DNA of 8,824 bases from Rhodospirillales bacterium (lineage in GTDB: Bacteria; Pseudomonadota; Alphaproteobacteria; Rhodospirillales; JADHTD01). The notes under the pieces are model-generated. The model was not told the origin of the DNA. It did no database searches and saw nothing but the letters and a program-made list of their open reading frames with translations. Location: the NCBI GenBank assembly GCA_016776525.1, contig JADHTD010000100.1, positions 1 through 8,824 of the forward strand, written 5' to 3'. Positions 1 through 5,920 of this stretch are shown piece by piece. Numbering within the stretch: position 1 is the first letter of the stretch; every line of letters starts with the position of its first letter. Both the position numbers and the translations under genes were made by a program.

Positions 1-2
1 AG

Positions 3-461
3 CTTTTTGCCGGTCGCGGCAAGGACATCCCGGCCATGAACGCCCGTATGAAGGGGCTGATGGAGGCCGAAGGCCTGCCCTACGGCACCCGCACCCACAC
101 CTACAACAGCCGCCTGGCCCAGGAACTGGGCAGCTGGGCAGAGACCCAGCCGGGCGGCGAGGCCATTCACGAGCCGATCTACAAGGCCTACTTCGTGGAG
201 AACCGCAATGTCGGCGACATTGACGTGTTGGTCGATATTGCCCAGTCCGTCGGGCTGGACGCCGACGAAGCCCGCAAGGTTCTGGAAGAACGCACCTTCA
301 AGGAAGCGGTCGATGCCGACTGGGCGAAATCGGGCCAATACGGGGTCACCGGTGTGCCCACCTTCGTCGCCGCAGGCGCCGGTATCTTCGGGGCGCAGCC
401 CTATGAAGCCCTGGAAGGCCTGGTCAAGGAAGCCGGGGCCGAAAGGAAAGAAGGGGGCTAA
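3..461 (+). CDS. DsbA/FrnE-family thioredoxin-fold oxidoreductase, 3' part
   Basis: This is the C-terminal 152 residues of a DsbA-like protein whose 5' end lies before the window; the frame is open from base 3, so the ATG at 36 is internal and not the true start. Seen in the sequence: the YNSRLAQEL stretch of the helical insertion, the AYFVENRNVGDIDVLVDIA segment, GLDADEARKVLEE, and a GVTGVPTF block (about 342-365) that carries the cis-proline loop facing the active site of thioredoxin folds. This layout is typical of the FrnE / 2-hydroxychromene-2-carboxylate isomerase-like branch of the DsbA superfamily, which is usually cytoplasmic. The redox CxxC, if present, would be in the missing N-terminal part, so neither disulfide chemistry nor isomerase activity can be judged. 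It converges on the hydroxylase operon, which need not mean a functional link. The family call is firm; the substrate is unknown. Confidence 0.88.
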   Translation, partial: LFAGRGKDIPAMNARMKGLMEAEGLPYGTRTHTYNSRLAQELGSWAETQPGGEAIHEPIYKAYFVENRNVGDIDVLVDIAQSVGLDADEARKVLEERTFKEAVDADWAKSGQYGVTGVPTFVAAGAGIFGAQPYEALEGLVKEAGAERKEGG

Positions 462-525
462 AGCAAATCCCGAGCAGACGAAATCGTCTACGGCGGCGTA
501 TTTGCGGCAATTATTCCCTTCTAAC

Positions 526-546
526 CGTTCAGGATATTACCTGACG
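526..546 (+). terminator. possible terminator hairpin between convergent genes
   Basis: A small hairpin lies in the 92-bp gap between the DsbA-like gene and the end of the molybdopterin subunit gene. The arms CGTTCAGG and CCTGACG pair over 7 bp with one bulged T around a 6-base loop. A short TTT follows on the plus strand; no T tract follows on the minus strand. A second tight inverted repeat, AGACGAAATCGTCT, sits at 476-489. Either could help end transcription, but both are weak. Confidence 0.27.
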
Positions 547-553
547 TTTGGGT

Positions 554-2935
554 CTATACCTTGCCCAGCGCTTTGAGTACCTTTTCCGGCGTGAAGGGCA
601 TATTGTTGACCTTGGCGCTGAGCGGGCTGAGGGCGTCGTTGATGGCGTTCATCACCGCCCCCGGCGCACCGCAGGTTCCGGCCTCGCCGGCGCCCTTGGC
701 GCCCAATTCGGAATCCTTGGTCGGGCTTGAGCAATGGGCGATTTCGATGTCCGGCATCTCGACAGCCATGGGGACCATGTAATCAGCCATGTTGGCGTTC
801 TGCAACTGGCCGTTATCGTCGTAAATACAGTGTTCGAGCATGGCCCCGCCGACACCCTGGATGACGCCGCCCCGGATCTGGCCGTCGACCAGTTGCGGGT
901 TGATGACGGTGCCGCAGTCTTCGACCACCCAGCATTTGAGCAGCTTGACGAAACCGGTATCGGTATCAACCTCCACATGGAAGGCCTGGATGCCGTTGGT
1001 GAAGGTGAAGGGAAATTCCTTGGGCACGTAATGGCGGGAAACGACCAGTTCCGGCTGCAAGTCCTTGGGCAGCGTGTCACCCCGGAAATAAACCACCCGG
1101 CCCACTTCGCTCAGTGCCAGGCGTTCCTTGCCGGTGTCGATGTCGACCACCGTGCCGCCCTGCACATCAAGGGTATCGGGTTCCGCCTGCAACATGGCCC
1201 CAGCGATCACCTTGATGTTCTGGCGCAGTTGCTTGCCGGCCCGCAGCGCCGCCTCGCCACCGATGCCGGTGGCCCGCGATGCCCAGGTGCCGCCGCCGTA
1301 AGGGGTCACCTCGGTATCACCGGAAACAACGCGGACTTTTTCGATATCGACGCCGACCGATGAAGCGACAATCTGCGCCGTGATGGCATCGGCGCCCTGC
1401 CCCTGTTCGGTAATACTGGTGGAGGCGGTAACACCGCCATTATGGTCCATGCGCACGGTGACGCCGTCCTGGGCGCTGATGAAGGCGCCCCCTGCCCCGT
1501 AGAACATGGGACTGGGATTGGTAACTTCGATCATGGAAGCCAGACCGATGCCCCGGTAGACGCCTTTTTCGCGCAGTTCCGCCTGTTCCTGGCGCAGGCC
1601 GTCGTAGTCCATCATCTCCAATAATTTATCCAGGCACTGGTGGTGCGACAGCTTTTCATAGGTCAACCCGGAATTGGCGATATAGGGATAGGCGTCGTCG
1701 GGAATGAGGTTTTTGCGCCGCACCTCGGCCGGGTCCATGCCGATGGCCCGGGCGGCATCGTCGACAATGCCTTCGGCAATGGCGCAGGCGATGGGGTGAC
1801 CCACCGCCCGGTACTGGCACATAAGATTCAAATTAAGCGCCACCACCGTCGCCTTGGCCCGGTAGTTCTTGAAGGTATAAGGTCCGCCGGTCAGCACCAC
1901 CACCTGGTTGGCTTCGATGCCGCTGGTCCGGGGGTACATGGAATAAGGGCCGACGCCGGTCAGGTCATCGAACTCCATGCCGGTAATGGTGCCGTCCTTC
2001 TTGATGCCGAGGCGGATTTTAACCCGGTGGTCGCGGGCGTGGATATCGGTGACAAAGGATTCCAACCGGTCGGCCAGGAATTTGACGGGGCGTTTCAGCA
2101 ACTTTGAAAGGGCCACCGTCGCCATCTCGTCGGCATAGGTGTGCACTTTGATGCCGAAGGAACCGCCGACGTCCTTGCAGATGACGCGGACTTTGTCCTC
2201 TTCCATATCCAGGTGCTTGGCATAGAGGTTCTTCATCATGTGCGGCGCTTGTGACGACAGGTAGACGGTCAGGTTGTCCTCGGCGGGCTCATAATCGGCG
2301 ATGATGATGCGGGGTTCCGTAGTGACGCCGGTATGACGGCCGAAACGATAGGTTTCCTCGACCACTTCATCGGCTTCGGCAAAGGCCGCATCGACGTCGC
2401 CGACATCCAATTCCCGCTGGAAGATCAGATTGTCGCCGAGTTCCGGATGAATGACGTGGGTGCCCTCATCAAGCGCCGTCTCCATATCGGCAACCACCGG
2501 CAGTTCATCGTATTCCACCTCGATCAGCTCAACGCCATCCTCGGCGACGGCGCGGTTTTCGGCGACGACGGCGGCGACCGCTTCGCCCTGCCAACAGACT
2601 TGGTTGACGGCAATGGCATGCTGCGGGGCTGATTTCATGCCCGCCAAATGGCTCAATACGCCAACCCAGGGGGTCATCACCTCGGCCAGTTCACGGCCGG
2701 TAACAATGCGGATAACGCCGGGAACCTGGGCCGCGGCTTCCGAATTGATGGATTTGATCATGGCGTGGGCATGCGGGCTGCGGTGGAACGCCACATGCGC
2801 CATGCGCGGCAGCACGATGTCATCGGTATAGGTGCCGCGGCCTTCCAGCAGGCGCCGGATATTGGGCCGGGGAACGGATCGCCCGATGTAGGAATTGGGG
2901 CGGTCCAGTTCGGATAAGGTGCTGTTGTCGCTCAT
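554..2935 (-). CDS. Xanthine dehydrogenase-family molybdopterin-binding large subunit (CoxL-like, substrate unknown)
   Basis: Catalytic subunit of a molybdenum hydroxylase, 793 residues, the usual length for CoxL/XdhB-type chains. It would bind molybdopterin-cytosine dinucleotide and hydroxylate or oxidise a small substrate, probably in the cytoplasm. Visible in order: an N-terminal hammerhead domain starting YIGRSVPRPNIRRLLEGRGTY (residues 16-36); GGSFGIK (257-263), the family's GGxFG loop; the active-site loop QYRAVGHP (374-381); EQGQG (510-514); GGGTWASR (547-554); and KGAGEAGT (747-754), whose E751 fits the conserved catalytic glutamate. The loop at 374-380 is neither the AYxCSFR of form I CO dehydrogenase nor the AYRGAGR of form II, so CO oxidation is unlikely. 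The ATG overlaps the stop of the Fe-S subunit (ATGA), and GGGAGG lies 6 bases upstream. It is the last gene of the three; no maturation gene (XdhC, CoxD/E/F) is in the window. Family certain, substrate not. Confidence 0.95.
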   Translation of the reverse strand: MSDNSTLSELDRPNSYIGRSVPRPNIRRLLEGRGTYTDDIVLPRMAHVAFHRSPHAHAMIKSINSEAAAQVPGVIRIVTGRELAEVMTPWVGVLSHLAGMKSAPQHAIAVNQVCWQGEAVAAVVAENRAVAEDGVELIEVEYDELPVVADMETALDEGTHVIHPELGDNLIFQRELDVGDVDAAFAEADEVVEETYRFGRHTGVTTEPRIIIADYEPAEDNLTVYLSSQAPHMMKNLYAKHLDMEEDKVRVICKDVGGSFGIKVHTYADEMATVALSKLLKRPVKFLADRLESFVTDIHARDHRVKIRLGIKKDGTITGMEFDDLTGVGPYSMYPRTSGIEANQVVVLTGGPYTFKNYRAKATVVALNLNLMCQYRAVGHPIACAIAEGIVDDAARAIGMDPAEVRRKNLIPDDAYPYIANSGLTYEKLSHHQCLDKLLEMMDYDGLRQEQAELREKGVYRGIGLASMIEVTNPSPMFYGAGGAFISAQDGVTVRMDHNGGVTASTSITEQGQGADAITAQIVASSVGVDIEKVRVVSGDTEVTPYGGGTWASRATGIGGEAALRAGKQLRQNIKVIAGAMLQAEPDTLDVQGGTVVDIDTGKERLALSEVGRVVYFRGDTLPKDLQPELVVSRHYVPKEFPFTFTNGIQAFHVEVDTDTGFVKLLKCWVVEDCGTVINPQLVDGQIRGGVIQGVGGAMLEHCIYDDNGQLQNANMADYMVPMAVEMPDIEIAHCSSPTKDSELGAKGAGEAGTCGAPGAVMNAINDALSPLSAKVNNMPFTPEKVLKALGKV

Positions 2936-3417
2936 TTGGCGCCTCCCTGGCGCTGGCGGCCGGTGGTTTCCACCGCATCGACGATGGCGTGGTAGCCGGT
3001 GCAGCGGCAGTAGTTACCCGACAGTTCCTCGCGGATTTCGGCGCGGCTGGCCGACGGGTTCTTTTTCAGCAGTTCATTGGCGGTGATCAGCATGCCCGGC
3101 GTGCAATAACCGCATTGCAGGGCGTTGCGTTCGTGGAAAGCGGTTTGCAGGTCGTCGATCTCACCGTTGTCGGATAGACCTTCGACGGTTTCAATTTCGC
3201 CACCATCGGCCTGTACGGCAAAGACCAAACAGGAGCGCGTGATGCGCCCGTCGAGGCGCACGGTACAAGCCCCGCAGACGCCCTGTTCGCACCCCACATG
3301 GGTGCCGGTCAGTTCCAGTTCCTGGCGCAGGAAATCGGACAGGGACAAGCGGGCTTCCACATGGCGGGTGACGGGGGAACCGTTGACGGTGACGGTAACG
3401 GGATAAAGCGTACTCAT
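2932..3417 (-). CDS. [2Fe-2S] small subunit of molybdenum hydroxylase (CoxS-like)
   Basis: Electron-transfer subunit of 161 residues carrying two [2Fe-2S] clusters between the molybdenum site and FAD. The N-terminal ferredoxin-like domain has C43, C48, C51 (CEQGVCGAC) and C63; the C-terminal helical domain has C102, C105 (CGYCTPG), C137 and C139 (CRCTGY). All eight ligands are present, so the protein should be intact. The start is well supported: GGAGGAG lies 8 bases upstream of the ATG, inside the last codons of the FAD subunit gene. The gap to that gene is 3 bp and the stop overlaps the ATG of the large subunit by 4 bp, which implies translational coupling and a 1:1:1 complex. A C-terminal RQRQGGAK tail is short and basic, as is common here. 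Confidence 0.96.
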   Translation of the reverse strand: MSTLYPVTVTVNGSPVTRHVEARLSLSDFLRQELELTGTHVGCEQGVCGACTVRLDGRITRSCLVFAVQADGGEIETVEGLSDNGEIDDLQTAFHERNALQCGYCTPGMLITANELLKKNPSASRAEIREELSGNYCRCTGYHAIVDAVETTGRQRQGGAK

Positions 3418-3420
3418 GGG

Positions 3421-4284
3421 TCAGGCTCCTCCGCTTGCCAGCTTGGACAGCACGCGGCCGGTGAGGACGCGGGCCAGATGCAGCTTGGTGGCGGCTGTGT
3501 TGTAAAGATCGCTCAAGGGATCGAGGTCGTTCTCCAGGGCGGCTTGGGCGGCCTGGAGAACCTCTTCATTAAGCGGCTTGCCGTTGACGGCATCGGCGGC
3601 GGCGGCGGCCAGCACCGGTTTGCCCTCGACGCTGAAGAACGACAGCCTGACGTCGGAAAGGATCTCGCCGTCGGCCTTTGCCATGGCCGCCAGCCCGACG
3701 ATGGCGTAATCACCGTGGCGCATCACCAGTTCGTCGAAAGCGGCCCGCTCCCCGCCGCCGAGAACCGGAATTTCGGCGGCGACCAGGACCTCTTCCGGTT
3801 CAATGGCGGTTTCATAGAGGCCGTGGAAAAAATCAGCGACATCAACCGTGCGTTCGCCGTTTTGCCCGGCAATGACCAAGCGTCCGCGCAAGGCCAGCAG
3901 GCAGGCCGGTAATTCGGCCGCCGGGTCGGCGTTGGCGATGCTGCCGCCGAAGGTGCCGCGCGACCGGATGGCTTCATGGGCGATGTGGGGCAAGGCCTGA
4001 GCCAGCAACGGCGCATGGGCCGCCACCTCGTCGGAGCGGCCCAACTCATAATGCCGGGTCAGAGCCCCGATACGGAGATAGCCGTCGGCGACGGCGATGC
4101 CTTTCAGTTCTTCAAGACCGTTGATATCGATCAGTATTTCCGGGGCCGACAGCCGCATGTTCAGCGTCGGCACCAGGCTCTGGCCGCCGGCGATGATCTT
4201 GGCGTCATCCCCGCGTTCCACCAGCACGCCCAGCAATTCGGGCAGCGACTGGACTTTGACATAATCAAATGAAGGCGCCTTCAA
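3421..4284 (-). CDS. FAD-binding medium subunit of molybdenum hydroxylase (CoxM-like)
   Basis: Flavin subunit, 287 residues, first gene of the operon. It takes electrons from the Fe-S subunit and passes them to NAD, quinone or another acceptor. It has the two FAD pyrophosphate-binding motifs of the PCMH-type fold, AGGQS (residues 32-36) and TFGGSIANADPAAE (111-124), followed by the CO dehydrogenase flavoprotein C-terminal domain (from about residue 180, ending near KLASGGA). The best start is a TTG at 4284-4282: it is preceded by AAGGGGGG about 5 bases upstream, and the resulting N-terminus MKAPSFDY matches the family's usual beginning, whereas no ATG fits. The start codon sits in a 14-bp perfect palindrome (4270-4283). 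A promoter candidate lies about 60-90 bp upstream. Family certain; electron acceptor unknown. Confidence 0.95.
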   Translation of the reverse strand: MKAPSFDYVKVQSLPELLGVLVERGDDAKIIAGGQSLVPTLNMRLSAPEILIDINGLEELKGIAVADGYLRIGALTRHYELGRSDEVAAHAPLLAQALPHIAHEAIRSRGTFGGSIANADPAAELPACLLALRGRLVIAGQNGERTVDVADFFHGLYETAIEPEEVLVAAEIPVLGGGERAAFDELVMRHGDYAIVGLAAMAKADGEILSDVRLSFFSVEGKPVLAAAAADAVNGKPLNEEVLQAAQAALENDLDPLSDLYNTAATKLHLARVLTGRVLSKLASGGA

Positions 4285-4298
4285 GATATCCCCCCTTA
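4284..4298 (-). promoter_or_regulatory. Ribosome binding site and TTG start of the FAD subunit gene
   Basis: Read on the minus strand, AAGGGGGG is followed by ATATC and then TTG. The strong purine-rich site at normal spacing fixes the non-ATG start of the operon's first gene. Confidence 0.7.
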
Positions 4299-4307
4299 AC
4301 CGTTGCC

Positions 4308-4414
4308 GGTGGTTTTCCGGCTATTTGTTCTCATTTGATATGTATTGTGTGGAATCGGGAGGCTTCGAGTCAATGCCAAGGCGTTTTTCCGGCTATAAAT
4401 TCTCCAAAACCACC
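4308..4414. repeat. Direct and inverted repeats in the divergent intergenic region
   Basis: Two direct copies of a 20-base element, TTTTCCGGCTAT followed by three variable bases and TTCTC, lie at 4313-4332 and 4385-4404 (17 of 20 identical, 72 bp apart). A 9-bp inverted pair, GGTGGTTTT (4308-4316) and AAAACCACC (4406-4414), brackets the same interval. They flank the candidate operon promoter, as paired operator sites for a dimeric regulator might. No regulator gene is in the window. Confidence 0.4.
4344..4373 (-). promoter_or_regulatory. Candidate sigma-70 type promoter of the hydroxylase operon
   Basis: On the minus strand TTGACT (4373-4368; 5 of 6 to TTGACA) is followed after 18 bases by CACAAT (4349-4344; 4 of 6 to TATAAT). 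Transcription would begin near 4337, giving a leader of about 50 bases before the TTG start. This is a match by eye only. Confidence 0.4.
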
Positions 4415-4534
4415 CGTTTTTCCATGGCGGGCCGCAACGAAGGGTGCTAAAAATCGATACATCGGTCTTGGATTTAAGACTTTGGGCTCTCCTATTAAAG
4501 ACAGGAAAAAACCTGCCTGTGACGAGGAAGTGAG

Positions 4535-4831
4535 ATGAGCGACGTTCGGATCTATCAACCGGCCAAAAACGCCATGCAGTCGGGACGCGTCAACACCCAA
4601 AAATGGGTGCTGGAGTTTGAGCCCGGTTGTGCCAAGCAGGCCGACCCCCTGATGGGTTGGATCGGCTCTACGGACACCCGCGATCAGGTCTGCATGAAGT
4701 TCTCCACCAAGGAGCAGGCTGTCGCCTTTGCCGAGAAGAACGGTCTTTCCTACCGCGTCCAGGATCCGTGCCAGCGGCGCCTACAGCCGAAAAGCTACGC
4801 TGCCCGCTTCGCCTTCGACCGCGTCAGATGA
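4535..4831 (+). CDS. NDUFS4-like accessory subunit of respiratory complex I (ETC complex I subunit family)
   Basis: A 98-residue protein of the 'ETC complex I subunit conserved region' family, homologous to the mitochondrial 18-kDa subunit NDUFS4. It is expected to sit on the peripheral arm of NADH:quinone oxidoreductase near the NADH-oxidising module and stabilise assembly. Seen here: an N-terminal VRIYQPAKNAMQSG (residues 4-17), WVLEFEP (24-30), DPLMGWIGSTDT (37-48) and FSTKEQAVAFAEKNGLSYRV (56-75), the recognisable family core with W24, the LMGW motif and Y73. No signal peptide or membrane segment is present. GAGGAAG just upstream supports the ATG. It is not among core nuo genes here, which is common for this gene in alphaproteobacteria. 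It is divergent from the hydroxylase operon and followed by tRNA-Arg. Confident call. Confidence 0.93.
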   Translation: MSDVRIYQPAKNAMQSGRVNTQKWVLEFEPGCAKQADPLMGWIGSTDTRDQVCMKFSTKEQAVAFAEKNGLSYRVQDPCQRRLQPKSYAARFAFDRVR

Positions 4832-4833
4832 CG

Positions 4834-4883
4834 GGGGCGTCCCACGGGGGCTTGCCGCCCGCGTGTCCGGGACGTCCCGCCCC
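4834..4883 (+). terminator. GC-rich structured spacer, possible terminator
   Basis: Between the NDUFS4-like gene and the tRNA, GGGGCG-TCCC (4834-4843) can pair with GGGA (4869-4872) and CGCCCC (4878-4883), leaving a small bulge; GGGACGTCCC (4869-4878) is itself a palindrome. There is no proper T tract, so it may instead be a leader or processing structure for the tRNA transcript. Confidence 0.25.
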
Positions 4884-4889
4884 TTCCCC

Positions 4890-4966
4890 GGCCCCGTAGC
4901 TCAACCGGATAGAGCGCGAGATTTCTAATCTTGAGGTTGCAGGTTCAAGTCCTGCCGGGGTCACCA
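4890..4966 (+). tRNA. tRNA-Arg (anticodon UCU)
   Basis: A full cloverleaf can be drawn. The acceptor arm is GGCCCCG (4890-4896) paired with CGGGGTC (4956-4962), with one G-U. The D arm is GCTC/GAGC (4899-4902, 4912-4915) with GG in the loop. The anticodon arm is CGAGA/TCTTG around TTTCTAA, giving anticodon TCT (4924-4926), which reads AGA/AGG. The variable loop is AGGTT, and the T arm is GCAGG/CCTGC around TTCAAGT. The discriminator is A (4963) and CCA is encoded (4964-4966). AGA/AGG codons are rare in GC-rich hosts, and such tRNA genes are frequent integration sites. Confidence 0.96.
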
Positions 4967-4995
4967 TTCATTCAGACAATACGCTTCCACAAACG

Positions 4996-5026
4996 AAAAA
5001 TACCTTAGCTGGATTTCATCTAAGAT
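4996..5026 (-). terminator. Probable Rho-independent terminator of the carbonic anhydrase gene
   Basis: On the minus strand, 40 bp past the stop codon, ATCTTAG and CTAAGGT form a 7-bp stem (one G-U) around an 11-base loop, followed directly by ATTTTT. The stem is AT-rich and so only moderately stable, but the position and T run fit. Confidence 0.5.
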
Positions 5027-5065
5027 GTTGATTCTATTGAATTCGGGGGGATCATTTGTAGCTTT

Positions 5066-5707
5066 TTATGCTGAAACGAACGATGCGTTTACGGGGTCGT
5101 AAACGAGCAATTCACCTTTTCCAATATCAACATACCAACCATGTAGATTTAGGGTTCGCTCTTCAACCTTTTGCTCGATCCATGGAAAGGTCATCATGTT
5201 TTCGAGAGAAACGTGAACGGCCTCTTTTTCACACTGTCTTAACTTAACGTCTATCGGTGCGTCAGGAAGAGTTGCTTCCACTCTTTGCTTCGCGGAATCG
5301 ACCAATGACATCCACTTGGGAATGTAACTTTGCTCCCAATCCTCTGGAACGCCACCCTCCATAAGGGCCTGTATCCCTCCGCAATGAGCATGTCCCATTA
5401 CAATGATGTGCTCGACTGTTAATCCTCTCACAGCGTATTCCAAAGCCGCGATGGTGCCATGATACGTTCCTTCACCCTCATAGGGGGGAACAATATTTGC
5501 CACGTTTCGAACCATAAATATTTGGCCTGGTTCGACGCTGAGGACAATAGCCGGATCGACTCGTGAATCTGAACACGCGACCAAGGCCACTTTTGGGCTT
5601 TGCCCTTCGCTTACAAGTTTTTTGAATTGGCTTGAATGTTCTTTAAAGTATCCGGACTGGAATCCCTTAAACCCGTCAATCAGTTTTTCGGTTTCATCCA
5701 TATTCAT
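5066..5707 (-). CDS. Beta-class carbonic anhydrase
   Basis: Zinc enzyme that interconverts CO2 and bicarbonate; 213 residues, normal for bacterial beta-type enzymes, no signal peptide, so cytoplasmic. The zinc ligands are visible: C45 and D47 in ACSDSRVDP with R49 as the partner of the aspartate, and H106 and C109 in GHAHCGG. The RNVANIVPPYE and GTIAALEYAV blocks (residues 67-93) are typical. Two starts are possible, ATG at 5707 or ATG at 5701; a weak TTGAGAA sits closer to ideal spacing for the second, so the N-terminus is uncertain by two residues. The coding sequence is AT-richer than its neighbours (23 GC of 60 in 5101-5160, against 42 of 60 in 6481-6540 of the transporter), which suggests separate acquisition. 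It lies downstream of and in the same direction as the OFA transporter, 213 bp apart, and may have its own promoter. Confidence 0.95.
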   Translation of the reverse strand: MNMDETEKLIDGFKGFQSGYFKEHSSQFKKLVSEGQSPKVALVACSDSRVDPAIVLSVEPGQIFMVRNVANIVPPYEGEGTYHGTIAALEYAVRGLTVEHIIVMGHAHCGGIQALMEGGVPEDWEQSYIPKWMSLVDSAKQRVEATLPDAPIDVKLRQCEKEAVHVSLENMMTFPWIEQKVEERTLNLHGWYVDIGKGELLVYDPVNASFVSA

Positions 5708-5776
5708 TTCTCAATTTTGTGATTAACGAGGCAATATTCCCAAACCCACACGAGGATGGGAACCCCCATACTGCTT

Positions 5777-5818
5777 ATCGGCCGTATCGCGGCGCTTTAT
5801 AGTGCTATAGTGGCCGAT
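5777..5818. repeat. Inverted repeat in the spacer before the carbonic anhydrase
   Basis: ATCGGCC (5777-5783) and GGCCGAT (5812-5818) form a perfect 7-bp inverted repeat, 28 bases apart. Between them is a small TATAG/CTATA pair. The minus strand carries TATAAA (5801-5796), a -10-like sequence about 90 bp ahead of the carbonic anhydrase, but no convincing -35. The arms could be an operator or part of a terminator structure. Confidence 0.3.
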
Positions 5819-5844
5819 TTCTTTGCCACCGTCTTCGGCGGAAT

Positions 5845-5890
5845 GACGACCCCGGCCAACTGTCCGACAGGACCGGTGACCGGGGCCTTT
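5845..5890 (-). terminator. Strong GC hairpin after the MFS transporter gene
   Basis: GACCCCGG (5848-5855) and CCGGGGCC (5880-5887) form an 8-bp stem with one G-U, which can be lengthened inward by about three pairs. It begins about 33 bp past the transporter stop codon. The T-rich side is on the plus strand (TTTATC), so on the minus strand it is not a classic intrinsic terminator; it may instead protect the 3' end of the transporter mRNA or weaken read-through into the carbonic anhydrase. Confidence 0.35.
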
Positions 5891-5920
5891 ATCAATTATC
5901 GTTGCTTTCTCTATCCGGGC

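Noticed and set aside
734..1363. 209-codon plus-strand open frame inside the large subunit gene (with similar ones at 1640-2107, 3298-3912 and 6680-7303)
   Set aside because: Antisense to confident genes in GC-rich DNA, where opposite frames stay open by codon bias; the translations show no family features or ribosome binding sites.
554..4284. Aerobic CO dehydrogenase (coxMSL)
   Set aside because: Gene order and subunits fit the family, but the large subunit lacks the AYxCSFR loop that marks genuine CO dehydrogenase, and no cox maturation genes are present in the window.
4269..4538. 89-codon plus-strand open frame starting MKAPS
   Set aside because: It begins the same way as the FAD subunit only because the start region is palindromic; the rest runs through the repeat-bearing intergenic region and resembles nothing.
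4939..4966. Attachment-site duplicate of the tRNA-Arg 3' end
   Set aside because: No second copy of the T arm/acceptor sequence was found by eye in the window, and there is no integrase gene; an island remains only a possibility.
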